In this document: one piece after another, positions 18,281 through 26,551 of the stretch
How the letters are laid out: each line of letters starts with the position of its first letter
Numbering within the stretch: position 1 is the first letter of the stretch
From: Pontibacillus yanchengensis
GTDB taxonomy: Bacteria > Bacillota > Bacilli > Bacillales > BH030062
Direction of reading: 5' to 3'
Assembly: GCF_009856295.1 (NCBI RefSeq)
Contig: NZ_WMEU01000003.1
Coordinates: 1 to 64,000, forward strand
DNA: 64,000 nucleotides
Made by a program: the position numbers and the translations under genes
The notes under the pieces: model-generated
Databases searched by the model: none
The model's input: only the letters and a program-made list of their open reading frames with translations
Told to the model about the DNA's origin: nothing

Positions 18281-18562
18281 GTGCACGATTACATCAAAGA
18301 ACGTACTATCAAGATTGGGAAATATATCGTGGAGACGAGAAAAACCGTTCGAGTTATTGCAAAGGAGTTTGGTGTATCCAAAAGTACCGTTCACAAAGAT
18401 TTAACAGAACGTTTACCCGAAATCAATCCGGAATTGGCAAACGAAGTAAAAGAAATTTTGGACTATCATAAAGCGATTCGACATCTTAGAGGTGGTGAAG
18501 CAACGAAGAACAAATATAAGTTAAAACCGGTGAAGGAGGAGCCTGCAAATACGGCCGGATAA
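18281..18562 (+). CDS. spoIIID: Sporulation transcription factor SpoIIID
   Basis: Mother-cell DNA-binding regulator that turns SigE-dependent genes on or off. About 93 residues with the near-invariant helix-turn-helix region HDYIKERTIKIGKYIVET and VRVIAKEFGVSKSTVHKDL, then HKAIRHLRGGEATKNKY. The frame is open further upstream, but GTG at 18281 preceded by AGGAGG at eight bases gives the family's normal N-terminus (V/M-H-D-Y-I). Followed by mbl. Confidence 0.95.
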   Translation: MHDYIKERTIKIGKYIVETRKTVRVIAKEFGVSKSTVHKDLTERLPEINPELANEVKEILDYHKAIRHLRGGEATKNKYKLKPVKEEPANTAG

Positions 18563-18712
18563 CTCGATATCCCTCTAAATACCTATTTCTTTCGATAGAG
18601 GAACTTTTTTCTCCGTATATGACAAAATTTGTTGAAATATGTGATAAAATATATGATTAGAAGAATACTGATATCGGAGACTTAAGTTTCTAGCAGGGAG
18701 GATCAACGACAC

Positions 18713-19714
18713 ATGTTTGCAAGGGATATCGGAATTGATCTTGGTACGGCCAATGTTTTAATTCATGTTAAAGGAAAAGGTATTGTCTTGAACGAGCCAT
18801 CTGTTGTAGCAATGGATCGCACGTCAGGTAAAGTTCTTGAAGTCGGGGATGCAGCTCGAAAAATGGTAGGACGTACACCTGGCAATATTGAAGCAATCCG
18901 ACCTCTAAAAGATGGCGTCATTGCTGATTTTGATGTTACAGAAGCCATGCTTAGACATTTTATAAATAAAATTAATGTACGGGGCTTTTTGTCTAAGCCT
19001 CGTATGTTGATATGTTGTCCAACAAATATCACAAAAGTGGAACAGAAAGCCATCAAAGAAGCTGCCGAAAAAAGTGGCGGTAAACGTATTTTCTTGGAAG
19101 AAGAACCGAAAGTAGCTGCTATTGGTGCAGGTATGGATATTTTTCAACCAAGCGGTAATATGGTCATCGACATTGGTGGCGGAACCACAGACGTAGCTGT
19201 TTTATCTATGGGGGATGTTGTAACAGCAGCATCCATTAAAATGGCCGGTGATAAATTCGATAATGAGATCCTTCAATATATTAAAAAAGAATATAAACTA
19301 CTGATCGGAGAACGTACAGCGGAAGACATTAAGATTAATGTAGCAACTGTGTTCTCCAAATCACGTAGTGAAGAAATCGATATACGTGGCCGTGATATGG
19401 TATCTGGTTTACCGCGTACGATTACGGTATATTCTGCTGAAATTGAAGAAGCATTGAAGGAATCGGTTTCAGTCATTGTGCAATCTGCAAAACAAGTACT
19501 AGAACGTACACCACCAGAGCTATCTGCTGATATTATTGATCGCGGCGTTATTTTAACGGGTGGTGGAGCGATGCTTCATGGCCTAGATCAATTGTTGGCT
19601 GAAGAGCTAAAGGTACCTGTACTCGTTGCAGAGGAACCAATGAACTGCGTTGCAAAAGGGACAGGCATTATGCTTGAGAATATAGACAAGCTTCCGAAAA
19701 ACTACATTATGTAA
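18713..19714 (+). CDS. mbl: Mbl, MreB-like rod-shape actin homologue
   Basis: Cytoskeletal ATPase that guides the elongasome during lateral wall growth. About 333 residues; the actin-fold phosphate loops are visible as DIGIDLGTANVLIHVKGKG at the N-terminus and DIGGGTTDVAVLS near residue 155. Neighbouring spoIIID and flhO identify the Mbl paralogue rather than MreB or MreBH. The ATG follows AGGGAGG. Confidence 0.94.
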   Translation: MFARDIGIDLGTANVLIHVKGKGIVLNEPSVVAMDRTSGKVLEVGDAARKMVGRTPGNIEAIRPLKDGVIADFDVTEAMLRHFINKINVRGFLSKPRMLICCPTNITKVEQKAIKEAAEKSGGKRIFLEEEPKVAAIGAGMDIFQPSGNMVIDIGGGTTDVAVLSMGDVVTAASIKMAGDKFDNEILQYIKKEYKLLIGERTAEDIKINVATVFSKSRSEEIDIRGRDMVSGLPRTITVYSAEIEEALKESVSVIVQSAKQVLERTPPELSADIIDRGVILTGGGAMLHGLDQLLAEELKVPVLVAEEPMNCVAKGTGIMLENIDKLPKNYIM

Positions 19715-19737
19715 AAAGGAAGAGGAGGTACGTACCC

Positions 19738-20565
19738 TTGCTTAGAGGATATTACACAGCTGCATCTGGTATGCTAGCGCAACAACGTCGTCAGCAAGTA
19801 TTAAATAATAATCTATCAAATATGTCTACACCAGGTTATAAACAAGACCAGGGTTCCATGAGAGCATTCCCTGAGATGCTCATTGAACGTATGGAATCAA
19901 AGGATCTCCCTACAAAAAATAACCTGAATCTACCGGTTCGTTCTGAAGTTGGTAGTATGAACACAGGCGTATATATGCAGGAAACCAAACCTGAATTTGA
20001 GCAGGCAGCTTTACGGGAGACAGGTATAGGGACAGATATTGCCTTATTAAACGGTAATGTTCCTGGTGAAAATGGTGGATTGTTTTTTACCATTCAAAAT
20101 GAAGACGGAGAAGCGCGTTATACTCGTAACGGTAATTTCACTGTGGACGGGGAAGGCTTTTTAACGACGAAGCAAGGAAGTTACGTACTAGACCAAGGTG
20201 GAGATCCTATCCAAACAGGCGGCGTGGAATTTGACGTCACAGAAGAGGGAATTCTAGAAGCTAATGGACAAGCGATTCCTCTTGGCATTTCTTATACAAA
20301 TGATGCAACTCAAATGGTGAAAGAGGGCAATGCGAATTTCAGCTTTAATGGGGAAGAGGGACAAGCACCTGTTAATGCACGAAATGTTGCAGGAGTTACA
20401 TTTAATACAAGACAAGGCTCCTTGGAACGATCCAATGTAGATCCGGCTAAGACAATGACCGAAATGATGAGCTCCTATCGCTTATTTGAGACCAATCAGA
20501 AGGTATTGAAAGCATATGACCGTAGTATGGACAAGGCCGTTAATGAAATTGGAAGAGTTCGATAA
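19738..20565 (+). CDS. flhO: Flagellar hook-basal body protein FlhO
   Basis: Rod-type axial flagellar protein of the FlgF/FlgG family. About 275 residues; the N-terminal rod motif MLRGYYTAASGMLAQQ ... NNLSNMSTPGYK and the C-terminal SNVDPAKTMTEMM ... YRLFETNQKVLKAYD are typical. It begins with TTG at 19738, behind GAGGAGG. It forms a pair with flhP directly downstream. Confidence 0.92.
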   Translation: MLRGYYTAASGMLAQQRRQQVLNNNLSNMSTPGYKQDQGSMRAFPEMLIERMESKDLPTKNNLNLPVRSEVGSMNTGVYMQETKPEFEQAALRETGIGTDIALLNGNVPGENGGLFFTIQNEDGEARYTRNGNFTVDGEGFLTTKQGSYVLDQGGDPIQTGGVEFDVTEEGILEANGQAIPLGISYTNDATQMVKEGNANFSFNGEEGQAPVNARNVAGVTFNTRQGSLERSNVDPAKTMTEMMSSYRLFETNQKVLKAYDRSMDKAVNEIGRVR

Positions 20566-20578
20566 GGAGGGTGCTTAA

Positions 20579-21403
20579 ATGCTTCGATCATCCATGCAGT
20601 CAGCAGTGACGATGGGACAACTTCAGCAAAAATTAGATATCATAGGTAATAACTTATCTAATGTGAATACACCAGGGTATAAGAGTCGCGAGGCTGACTT
20701 TTCCTCCTTGTTAGTCCAACAAATGGACAACCTCGATAAAGAAGGGGAAAATGCCAACCGAGTCACACCTGATGGAATCCGTATAGGTTCTGGTGGTTAT
20801 TTAGCTGGAACAGAGATGGATTTATCCCGCGGACCAATCAGTCAAACAGACCGACCATTGGACGTTGCTCTGAGACAAGATAACCACATGTTCCAAGTAC
20901 AAATGAACAACAATGGAGCAATTGAAACGCACTATACACGTGACGGATCGTTTTCCTTTTCAGCGAATGAAGATGGAAGTGTGAGTTTAGTGACATCGAA
21001 TGGAAATCCTGTATTAGGGGAGAATGGTCCGATAAGATTGGATGGAAACTTCGATTCCTTCTCGATCCAACAAAATGGGTCGATTATGGTGGCTCGAAAT
21101 GGGGAAGTAGCCCAGCAGGAAGCGCAAATTTCTGTCGTGGAAGCGGTTCGTCCTCGCCTCTTACAAGCAGAAGGACAAAATAGACTCTCCATTCCACAAA
21201 ATGTGGACTTTAATGAAGCGGAGATTCTTACTAATGTAGCACCGGAGAACAATTCTATGCAGCAAGGGGCTCTTGAGCAATCCAACGTAGACCTTGCCAA
21301 ACAGTACACGGATATGCTCACAACACAACGAGCTTATCAGTTTAATAGTCGAGCCATCTCAACAGGTGACCAAATGATGGGCTTAATCAATAATTTACGT
21401 TAA
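20579..21403 (+). CDS. flhP: Flagellar hook-basal body protein FlhP
   Basis: Second rod-type axial protein of the FlgF/FlgG family, about 274 residues. It shows GNNLSNVNTPGYKSREADF at the N-terminus and QSNVDLAKQYTDMLTTQRAY at the C-terminus. Separated by 13 bp from flhO with an AAGGAGG ribosome site, so the two are co-transcribed. Confidence 0.93.
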   Translation: MLRSSMQSAVTMGQLQQKLDIIGNNLSNVNTPGYKSREADFSSLLVQQMDNLDKEGENANRVTPDGIRIGSGGYLAGTEMDLSRGPISQTDRPLDVALRQDNHMFQVQMNNNGAIETHYTRDGSFSFSANEDGSVSLVTSNGNPVLGENGPIRLDGNFDSFSIQQNGSIMVARNGEVAQQEAQISVVEAVRPRLLQAEGQNRLSIPQNVDFNEAEILTNVAPENNSMQQGALEQSNVDLAKQYTDMLTTQRAYQFNSRAISTGDQMMGLINNLR

Positions 21404-21443
21404 AATGAACATAACGGAAACGATTAATAAGGAGTCTCTAGTT

Positions 21444-21773
21444 ATGCCTGAAAAAAAGAACCAAAGTGAAGCGACAAGTCGCGCCGAACGACGGGAAGAA
21501 AAGCAAAAGGAAAGTACAGCAAAACCTAAAGCGAAGCCAGTTAAAAAAGAAAAGAACAACAAAGAAGCTAGTAAAAAGCAAAAAACGAAAAAAGAACGTC
21601 GTCGTTTGATTCCGATTTGGTTGCGTATCATCATCGTTCTTTTAATTTGTGCATTAGCTTTACTTGCTGGTGTAATGATTGGGTACGGCGTGATTGGTGA
21701 GGGAAATCCCCTTGATGCCTTGAAACTTGAGACTTGGGAACATATTATTGATATCGTAACCCGAGAACAATAA
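21444..21773 (+). CDS. EpuA-like small membrane protein (often annotated as RNA polymerase beta-like)
   Basis: About 109 residues: a Lys/Glu-rich cytoplasmic N-terminus (residues 1-52), one membrane helix (about 58-80) and a short C-terminal tail with [19 protein letters not shown]. This is the EpuA family pattern; its function is unknown and the RNA polymerase label in databases is positional. The ATG at 21444 has AAGGAG nine bases upstream; an earlier ATG at 21405 lacks one. It lies between flhP and fabZ. Confidence 0.7.
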   Translation: MPEKKNQSEATSRAERREEKQKESTAKPKAKPVKKEKNNKEASKKQKTKKERRRLIPIWLRIIIVLLICALALLAGVMIGYGVIGEGNPLDALKLETWEHIIDIVTREQ

Positions 21774-21784
21774 GGAGGATTTCC

Positions 21785-22219
21785 ATGCTAGATATCGAGC
21801 AAATCAAAGAAATTATTCCACATCGCTATCCATTCTTACTCGTTGATCAAATAACAGAGCTTGAAGAAGGACATCGTGCCGTTGGGAAAAAGAATGTCAC
21901 CATTAATGAGCCATTCTTCCAAGGCCACTTCCCAAGTTACGCGGTAATGCCAGGAGTACTAATTGTAGAAGCGCTAGCCCAAGTAGGCGCTGTAGCTATG
22001 TTGAAGAAAGAAGAAAACCAGGGTCGCCTGGCCTTCTTTACTGGAATTGATAAATGTCGTTTTAAACGTCAAGTAACACCAGGAGATACACTTACACTAG
22101 AAGTGGAAATCATCCGCGCCAAAGGAAGCATCGGCAAAGGAAAAGCTACAGCAAAAGTAGAAGATCAACTAGTATGCGAAGCTGAAATCATGTTCGCACT
22201 TGGTGAAAAAGAAGAATAG
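21785..22219 (+). CDS. fabZ: 3-hydroxyacyl-[acyl-carrier-protein] dehydratase FabZ
   Basis: Dehydratase of type II fatty-acid synthesis that removes water from 3-hydroxyacyl-ACP. About 144 residues of hot-dog fold; the catalytic His48 ([11 protein letters not shown]) and Glu62 (VLIVEALAQ) are in place. Preceded by AAGGAGG; a strong terminator follows, so it closes this transcription unit. Confidence 0.96.
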   Translation: MLDIEQIKEIIPHRYPFLLVDQITELEEGHRAVGKKNVTINEPFFQGHFPSYAVMPGVLIVEALAQVGAVAMLKKEENQGRLAFFTGIDKCRFKRQVTPGDTLTLEVEIIRAKGSIGKGKATAKVEDQLVCEAEIMFALGEKEE

Positions 22220-22225
22220 AACGAT

Positions 22226-22255
22226 GAAACCGTCCTTTGTAGGGCGGTTTTTTTA
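22226..22255 (+). terminator. Rho-independent terminator after fabZ
   Basis: AAACCGTCC pairs with GGGCGGTTT around TTTGTA and is followed by a run of T. A left-end fragment of the dispersed repeat (GTCCAGCTCCAGC) lies just beyond, near 22316. Confidence 0.9.
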
Positions 22256-22434
22256 TCGTCTAGGAAATTAAAAAAATGTTGGCTTGTGCATAACTAAGTA
22301 AGTTTTAGAGGCCACGTCCAGCTCCAGCATTTTTGTGTTAGTAAGTAAGAAAAAACATATCTTCCTGCATAAGCATTACCATTCTAGCGAACCCTAACAG
22401 AAGGAAATAATCTTATTACTAAGGAGGAAAAAAC

Positions 22435-22743
22435 ATGAATAAGAAACTATTACTTAAATTAGGTAGTTCAGTACTGGCGCTATCATTAGTTGCTGCTTGT
22501 GGTCAGCAAGAGGAAGCTCCAGAAGAAGGAGATAATCAGGAAGAAGAACAAATGCAAGAAGAAGAAGGTAATGGTGGCGGCGAAGACCAAGGTGATGAAG
22601 CGGAAAAGAGCGAAGAAAGCATGAGTGAAGAGGAAATGAATGAAGAACAAAATGAAATGATGAATGAGGAAGAAGAGGGTAATGGCGGAACAGAAGGAGA
22701 TAGCGAGGAAGATCAAGAAGAGAAAAAAGGGTCTGGGGCGTAG
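22435..22743 (+). CDS. Small highly acidic lipoprotein
   Basis: About 102 residues. The N-terminus is a lipoprotein signal with lipobox LVAAC (cysteine at residue 22). The mature part is almost only Glu, Gln, Asp, Gly, Asn and Met, with two EEEGNGG-like stretches, and shows no globular domain. An AAGGAGG ribosome site precedes the ATG. It is expected to sit on the outer face of the membrane; function unknown. Confidence 0.75.
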   Translation: MNKKLLLKLGSSVLALSLVAACGQQEEAPEEGDNQEEEQMQEEEGNGGGEDQGDEAEKSEESMSEEEMNEEQNEMMNEEEEGNGGTEGDSEEDQEEKKGSGA

Positions 22744-22892
22744 ACACTCATTTTCAGGAGTGAAAGCAAACATAACGATAAATAAACAAGCAATTCTAAC
22801 CTATACCACATCCAAAACCACACACAAATAATGAAGAGATTAGCATATGTACACAAATTCATACCAAGCACACTCATTCTGTTCATCACATA

Positions 22893-22924
22893 CAAAAGCC
22901 CAGCTCATAATTGCTGGGCTTTCT
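22893..22924. terminator. Shared convergent terminator
   Basis: AAAAGCCCAGC pairs with GCTGGGCTTT around an eight-base loop. It ends the plus-strand lipoprotein gene. On the minus strand it directly follows the stop codon of the 61-codon gene at 22924-23109. Confidence 0.8.
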
Positions 22925-23109
22925 CATATTTGAAGATCAATTACAATGCCGAGAGTAGGATGAGTGTTAGGGTATTCGGAAGATTGATTTGTAACTCTGG
23001 TATGGTCGCTTTGATCAAGATTGCGGCCTTTTTTAATTTCAGATGCATGTTTTGGTGATGGAGTTCCGGCAGAGCTGTTTTGATTGTCGTACTTATGTAC
23101 AAAGCTCAA
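22924..23109 (-). CDS. Small hydrophilic protein of unknown function
   Basis: A 61-residue frame with no membrane helix or signal peptide. It opens with TTG on the minus strand, eight bases after an AAAGGAG ribosome site, and its stop codon abuts a hairpin terminator. These two signals support a real gene despite the short length. The sequence is rich in Ser, Asn, His and Pro (SSAGTPSPKHASEIKKG). I do not recognise a family. It is transcribed divergently from comK. Confidence 0.5.
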   Translation of the reverse strand: MSFVHKYDNQNSSAGTPSPKHASEIKKGRNLDQSDHTRVTNQSSEYPNTHPTLGIVIDLQI

Positions 23110-23303
23110 AGAATGGTCTCCTTTATATTTTAGTATAATTCTAACAATTATATAATCGTAAATACATAGTCTAAAACTCTTATATTACAAATGTGTTACA
23201 ATTGGTTAAATAACCCAGAAGCTTACAAATTTCGACATAATTCTCTTTTGTTCTCTAGTACAATTGTATCAATCAAAGGTATTAAAAAGGGAGTATATGT
23301 CGA

Positions 23304-23852
23304 ATGAATAAAACCAAACGCAAAAGAAAAGAGAATAGAGAAACATACACAATCACAGATGATACAATGGGAATCTTCTGGAATGATGATCCTTATTATT
23401 CTTCTAAAATACTTGAGCCGAATAAAGTTATTTTGTGTCGTAAATCCCCCATTCAAATCATCAGCCAATCATGTATCATGAATGAATCAACATTAGACAA
23501 GCGACGTAAGGATATGGAAAGTACACTTCAATCTAATTCGAAATTACCCATCGCAATAAATCCTGAAGCCCACCTATATTTCTTCCCAACTCGTTCACCG
23601 CGGAGTGTGTATTGTAATTGGATAGCATTTTATCATGTGTTGGCTTACGATGAGAATAAAGAAGAAAGTTTAATTATCTTCAGTGATCAAACAAAAGTAA
23701 AATTAACTACACCAGGTCTTTCTCTCCAAAAGCAAATGCACCGAACAGCTATGGGGATTGTGATGTATATGAAGGAATCTTTTTCAAGTCCTGCTGATTC
23801 CGGCGTATTTATGGATGCATGGGCAATAAGCAGAAGTGAATCCAGTATCTAA
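23304..23852 (+). CDS. comK: Competence transcription factor ComK-family protein
   Basis: Minor-groove-binding activator of late competence genes. The 182-residue protein aligns by eye with B. subtilis ComK: PIQIISQSCIMNESTLDKRR matches the RSC...AGRK segment, LPIAINPEAHLYFFPTRSPR matches the MVDPSNQIFLFPTLS segment, and WIAFYHV matches WISHVHV. The C-terminus is shorter than in B. subtilis. A GGGAG ribosome site precedes the ATG. No clear ComK boxes were found upstream, so autoregulation is not evident from the sequence. Confidence 0.85.
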   Translation: MNKTKRKRKENRETYTITDDTMGIFWNDDPYYSSKILEPNKVILCRKSPIQIISQSCIMNESTLDKRRKDMESTLQSNSKLPIAINPEAHLYFFPTRSPRSVYCNWIAFYHVLAYDENKEESLIIFSDQTKVKLTTPGLSLQKQMHRTAMGIVMYMKESFSSPADSGVFMDAWAISRSESSI

Positions 23853-23977
23853 CATTTTTATGGATACTAAGGATGATTTCACCTTTATTATCTTCAAAAA
23901 AGTAAACTTCATAGTTAATGAAGCCGATAAAAGAATGAAGAGCTATAACTATGAACAAGAAAAGGGGAATCCATTCT

Positions 23978-25291
23978 ATGAAACATTCGAAGACGATGTT
24001 ATCCATCTTAGCAACTTCCATGCTTACGCTATCGACACCAGTTGTAGCGTTTGCTGAAAGTGATCATGCCAAAAACGATCAAGTTAAACAACAGACCGAG
24101 GGCAATTCCAAATGGGAAAACAAAAAGGAAAATCAGTTAAAACAAAAAGAGGAGTTAGCGGAAAAACTTGCAGAAAAGCGCAAACAGGCTGTTGAAAATC
24201 GTATGGATACGTTACATAGATGGCTAGATAGAATTGAAACACATACGGAAAAGATTGAAGATCAAATGGAAGACTATTTTGATGAAGACAATGACGATAA
24301 AGATGAGGAAGAAGAACAAGAACAAGAGGCTCCTGAATCAAATGAAGACGAAGAATCAGAAGAGTCAACAGATTCTGATGAAAGTGAAGAAGAGTCAGAA
24401 GAAGCTCCAGAGTCCGATGAAAGTGATGAAGAAGAAACTCAAACTTCAGAGGAAGAGGAGTCTAGCGATGAAGAGCAGTCCTCCCTTGTGGAATCTTATC
24501 AGCAGGTAACGGCAGAGCAGGATATTGTCGCTGCTGAGGAAGAAGAAGAATCTGAATCAGAGGCAGGATCGGAAGAAGAAGGCGACTCTGATGAAGAAGA
24601 AGAATCCAACGAAGACGAAGATGAAAATGAAGAAGACAAAGAATCCGATGACGAAGGTGAAGAAGAAGCTGAGGAAGAAGATAACGAAGAAGAAGTTGTA
24701 GATCCTGAAGAGGAAAAAGAAGAAGAGGAAGAGTTAGAGGGCTATGACGAACGTGCGAAGAGCTTTTCTGGGAAGCTAAAAGCCCAAACCCACAAGCTAG
24801 ATGCAGTAGAGAAACATATGAATCACTTAAACGATTGGATGCAAAAGAAGTTGGGTGCAGATGCTAGTCTAGAACCGATTGAGGAAGTGGAAGAGCGTAT
24901 CGCTTCTTTACGAGAGGATGTAGCAGAAGCGCAGGAAGAACTTGCAGAGTACCAAGCTGAAATGAAAGAAGAAGTAGAAGAAGATAAGGAAGACCAAAAA
25001 GAGTTCGAAAATAAGGAAGAGGTTGAAACGGATAAAGTCTGGAATGTAGCATTCAACACGGATCTTTCTCAATCCATGGTGGATGATCTTGGCTTTTATG
25101 TATTTGATGAAGCAATGAACGCGGTACCAGTTGATGTACAATATAATGAAGAAACGCGTTCGGTTGAACTACGCCCAGAGAAGAATTATGATTCTGGCAA
25201 ATCTTATACACTATTCATCGCTAAAGATAGCAAATCCCAAGACAATCTAACCTTGAAAAATGCTGTAAAAATGGATTTTTCCGTTAAATAA
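23978..25291 (+). CDS. Acidic secreted protein with coiled-coil and C-terminal Ig-like domain
   Basis: About 437 residues. A signal peptide (ending near VVAFAES) is followed by a Lys/Glu region, a long Glu/Asp/Ser tract (about residues 90-255), a coiled-coil-like section (about 256-350) and a C-terminal domain beginning at VWNVAFNTDLSQSMVDD, which resembles the SbsA-type Ig-like fold of surface proteins. An ATG 27 bases upstream lacks a ribosome site; AAAGGGG supports the ATG at 23978. Probably an envelope-associated protein; no enzyme motif seen. Confidence 0.7.
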   Translation: MKHSKTMLSILATSMLTLSTPVVAFAESDHAKNDQVKQQTEGNSKWENKKENQLKQKEELAEKLAEKRKQAVENRMDTLHRWLDRIETHTEKIEDQMEDYFDEDNDDKDEEEEQEQEAPESNEDEESEESTDSDESEEESEEAPESDESDEEETQTSEEEESSDEEQSSLVESYQQVTAEQDIVAAEEEEESESEAGSEEEGDSDEEEESNEDEDENEEDKESDDEGEEEAEEEDNEEEVVDPEEEKEEEEELEGYDERAKSFSGKLKAQTHKLDAVEKHMNHLNDWMQKKLGADASLEPIEEVEERIASLREDVAEAQEELAEYQAEMKEEVEEDKEDQKEFENKEEVETDKVWNVAFNTDLSQSMVDDLGFYVFDEAMNAVPVDVQYNEETRSVELRPEKNYDSGKSYTLFIAKDSKSQDNLTLKNAVKMDFSVK

Positions 25292-25302
25292 GGTAAGACT
25301 AA

Positions 25303-25339
25303 GAGAGCCTCTCTGCACATGGTGCGGAGGGGCTTTTTT
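25303..25339 (+). terminator. Rho-independent terminator
   Basis: GCCTCTCTGCAC pairs with GTGCGGAGGGGC around a three-base loop and is followed by six T. Confidence 0.9.
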
Positions 25340-25361
25340 ATAGTCTATAAGTATAGAGGCG

Positions 25362-25479
25362 ACGCCCAGCTCCAGCGCCTACCCCCTCGGGGTCTTAAGC
25401 AAATCCTCTCTGTGGCAAACATCGCCACGACGAGGCTTTGCTTAAGCCTGTCGGGGGTGAACAAGGCGCCTGCGCTTTT
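25362..25479 (+). repeat. Variant copy of the dispersed repeat with a different interior
   Basis: It has the shared ends (GCCCAGCTCCAGCGCC and GGCGCCTGCGCTTTT), but the interior is a long imperfect hairpin: CCCCTCGGGGTCTTAAGC pairs with GCTTAAGCCTGTCGGGGG. It looks like a second subfamily of the same element. Confidence 0.75.
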
Positions 25480-25521
25480 GTGTGTACTCATCATTCTGTC
25501 ACATAAATAGCGCATTACGTG

Positions 25522-25575
25522 TTGTCACTAGGCTTGCTATTTAGTATAGTTAATGAAGTACTGACCGACCAGTCA
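25522..25575 (+). promoter_or_regulatory. SigA-type promoter with TetR-type operator
   Basis: TTGTCA (25522-25527), a 17-base spacer and TATAGT (25545-25550) form a good vegetative promoter. Twelve bases further on lies the inverted repeat TGACCGACCAGTCA (25562-25575), a typical TetR/AcrR-family operator, which would block transcription start. It precedes the tetR-RND operon. Confidence 0.75.
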
Positions 25576-25642
25576 TATCTGCAACAAGACTACACAACAA
25601 GGATTAGAGATGAGTCTCTCTACATAAAAGGAAGTGAAGCAA

Positions 25643-26524
25643 TTGAACGAGAAAAAACGGACATTGATTGAAACAGGGATGAAGCTCTTTGCTCAAAAAG
25701 GCTTTCATGAAACGTCGATACAGGAAATTGCTGATAAGAGTGGAGTGTCGAAAGGGGCATTCTATCTTCATTTTGATTCTAAAGAAGATTTAACATTAAA
25801 TATACATCAATATTACTACTATGGGCTGATGGAGGAAGTGAACAAGGTTCAAAAGCAAGATTTACCTCCTAAAGAATCGTTAGCTGCTCAGATAAAAGTT
25901 TTACTAGAAGCATTTATGAGCAATAAAGATTTTATCATTATGCATATGCGCGAAAACGTAAATGTGCCATCTGAATCGAATGATTTTTTGATGGAAATTC
26001 GTCGACATAGCTTTCAATGGGGGCGAAGCAACCTCCTTACCATATATGGACAGCCATTGCAGGATAAAGTGATTGATGCGGTCATTTTACTGGAGGGGAT
26101 GTTGCATAGTTACTTCAAATGGCTTGTTCTAGATGATATCGAGTTAGATTTAGATTCATTATCGACTTTCCTTGTCAGACGAGTCGATAATGTCATTCAA
26201 GGTATGCTGCAAGAAGGGGAAGAGCCCCAAATCACTCCTGAACAAATTCGAGATTATTTTCCAGACGAATCATCTAGCAATAGTAAGGAAAAGATAACAG
26301 GGATATTATCCAATATGAGGCAAAAAGTAGATCACTTACAACTACCGGATGATCAAAAGAAAGACTTACTAAGTGCGTTGGATGTGATTGACCAAGAGCT
26401 TGAAAAAGAAGAGCCACAACGTGTGATTTTACAAGGAATGCTGACTCATTTTAAAGACAAAGCCCAATTTGAAAATGATATAGAAACACTTGCGAGTCAC
26501 TTAGGAATACCATTGTTAACGTAA
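25643..26524 (+). CDS. TetR/AcrR-family transcriptional regulator
   Basis: About 293 residues. The N-terminal helix-turn-helix is clear: LFAQKGFHETSIQEIADKSG and VSKGAFYLHFDSKEDL. The ligand-binding part is longer than usual, with a charged C-terminal helical extension of about 90 residues. TTG at 25643 has AAAGGA at a ten-base spacing; an in-frame GTG at 25634 sits directly on that site. It is the first gene of an operon with an RND adaptor and pump and probably represses it through the operator at 25562-25575. Confidence 0.85.
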   Translation: MNEKKRTLIETGMKLFAQKGFHETSIQEIADKSGVSKGAFYLHFDSKEDLTLNIHQYYYYGLMEEVNKVQKQDLPPKESLAAQIKVLLEAFMSNKDFIIMHMRENVNVPSESNDFLMEIRRHSFQWGRSNLLTIYGQPLQDKVIDAVILLEGMLHSYFKWLVLDDIELDLDSLSTFLVRRVDNVIQGMLQEGEEPQITPEQIRDYFPDESSSNSKEKITGILSNMRQKVDHLQLPDDQKKDLLSALDVIDQELEKEEPQRVILQGMLTHFKDKAQFENDIETLASHLGIPLLT

Positions 26525-26551
26525 TGGATGACAGAGGGGAGTACATAGAAA

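Noticed and set aside
23836..24057. 73-codon plus-strand ORF overlapping the acidic secreted protein
   Set aside because: No ribosome site, and it overlaps the supported start and signal peptide of the gene at 23978.
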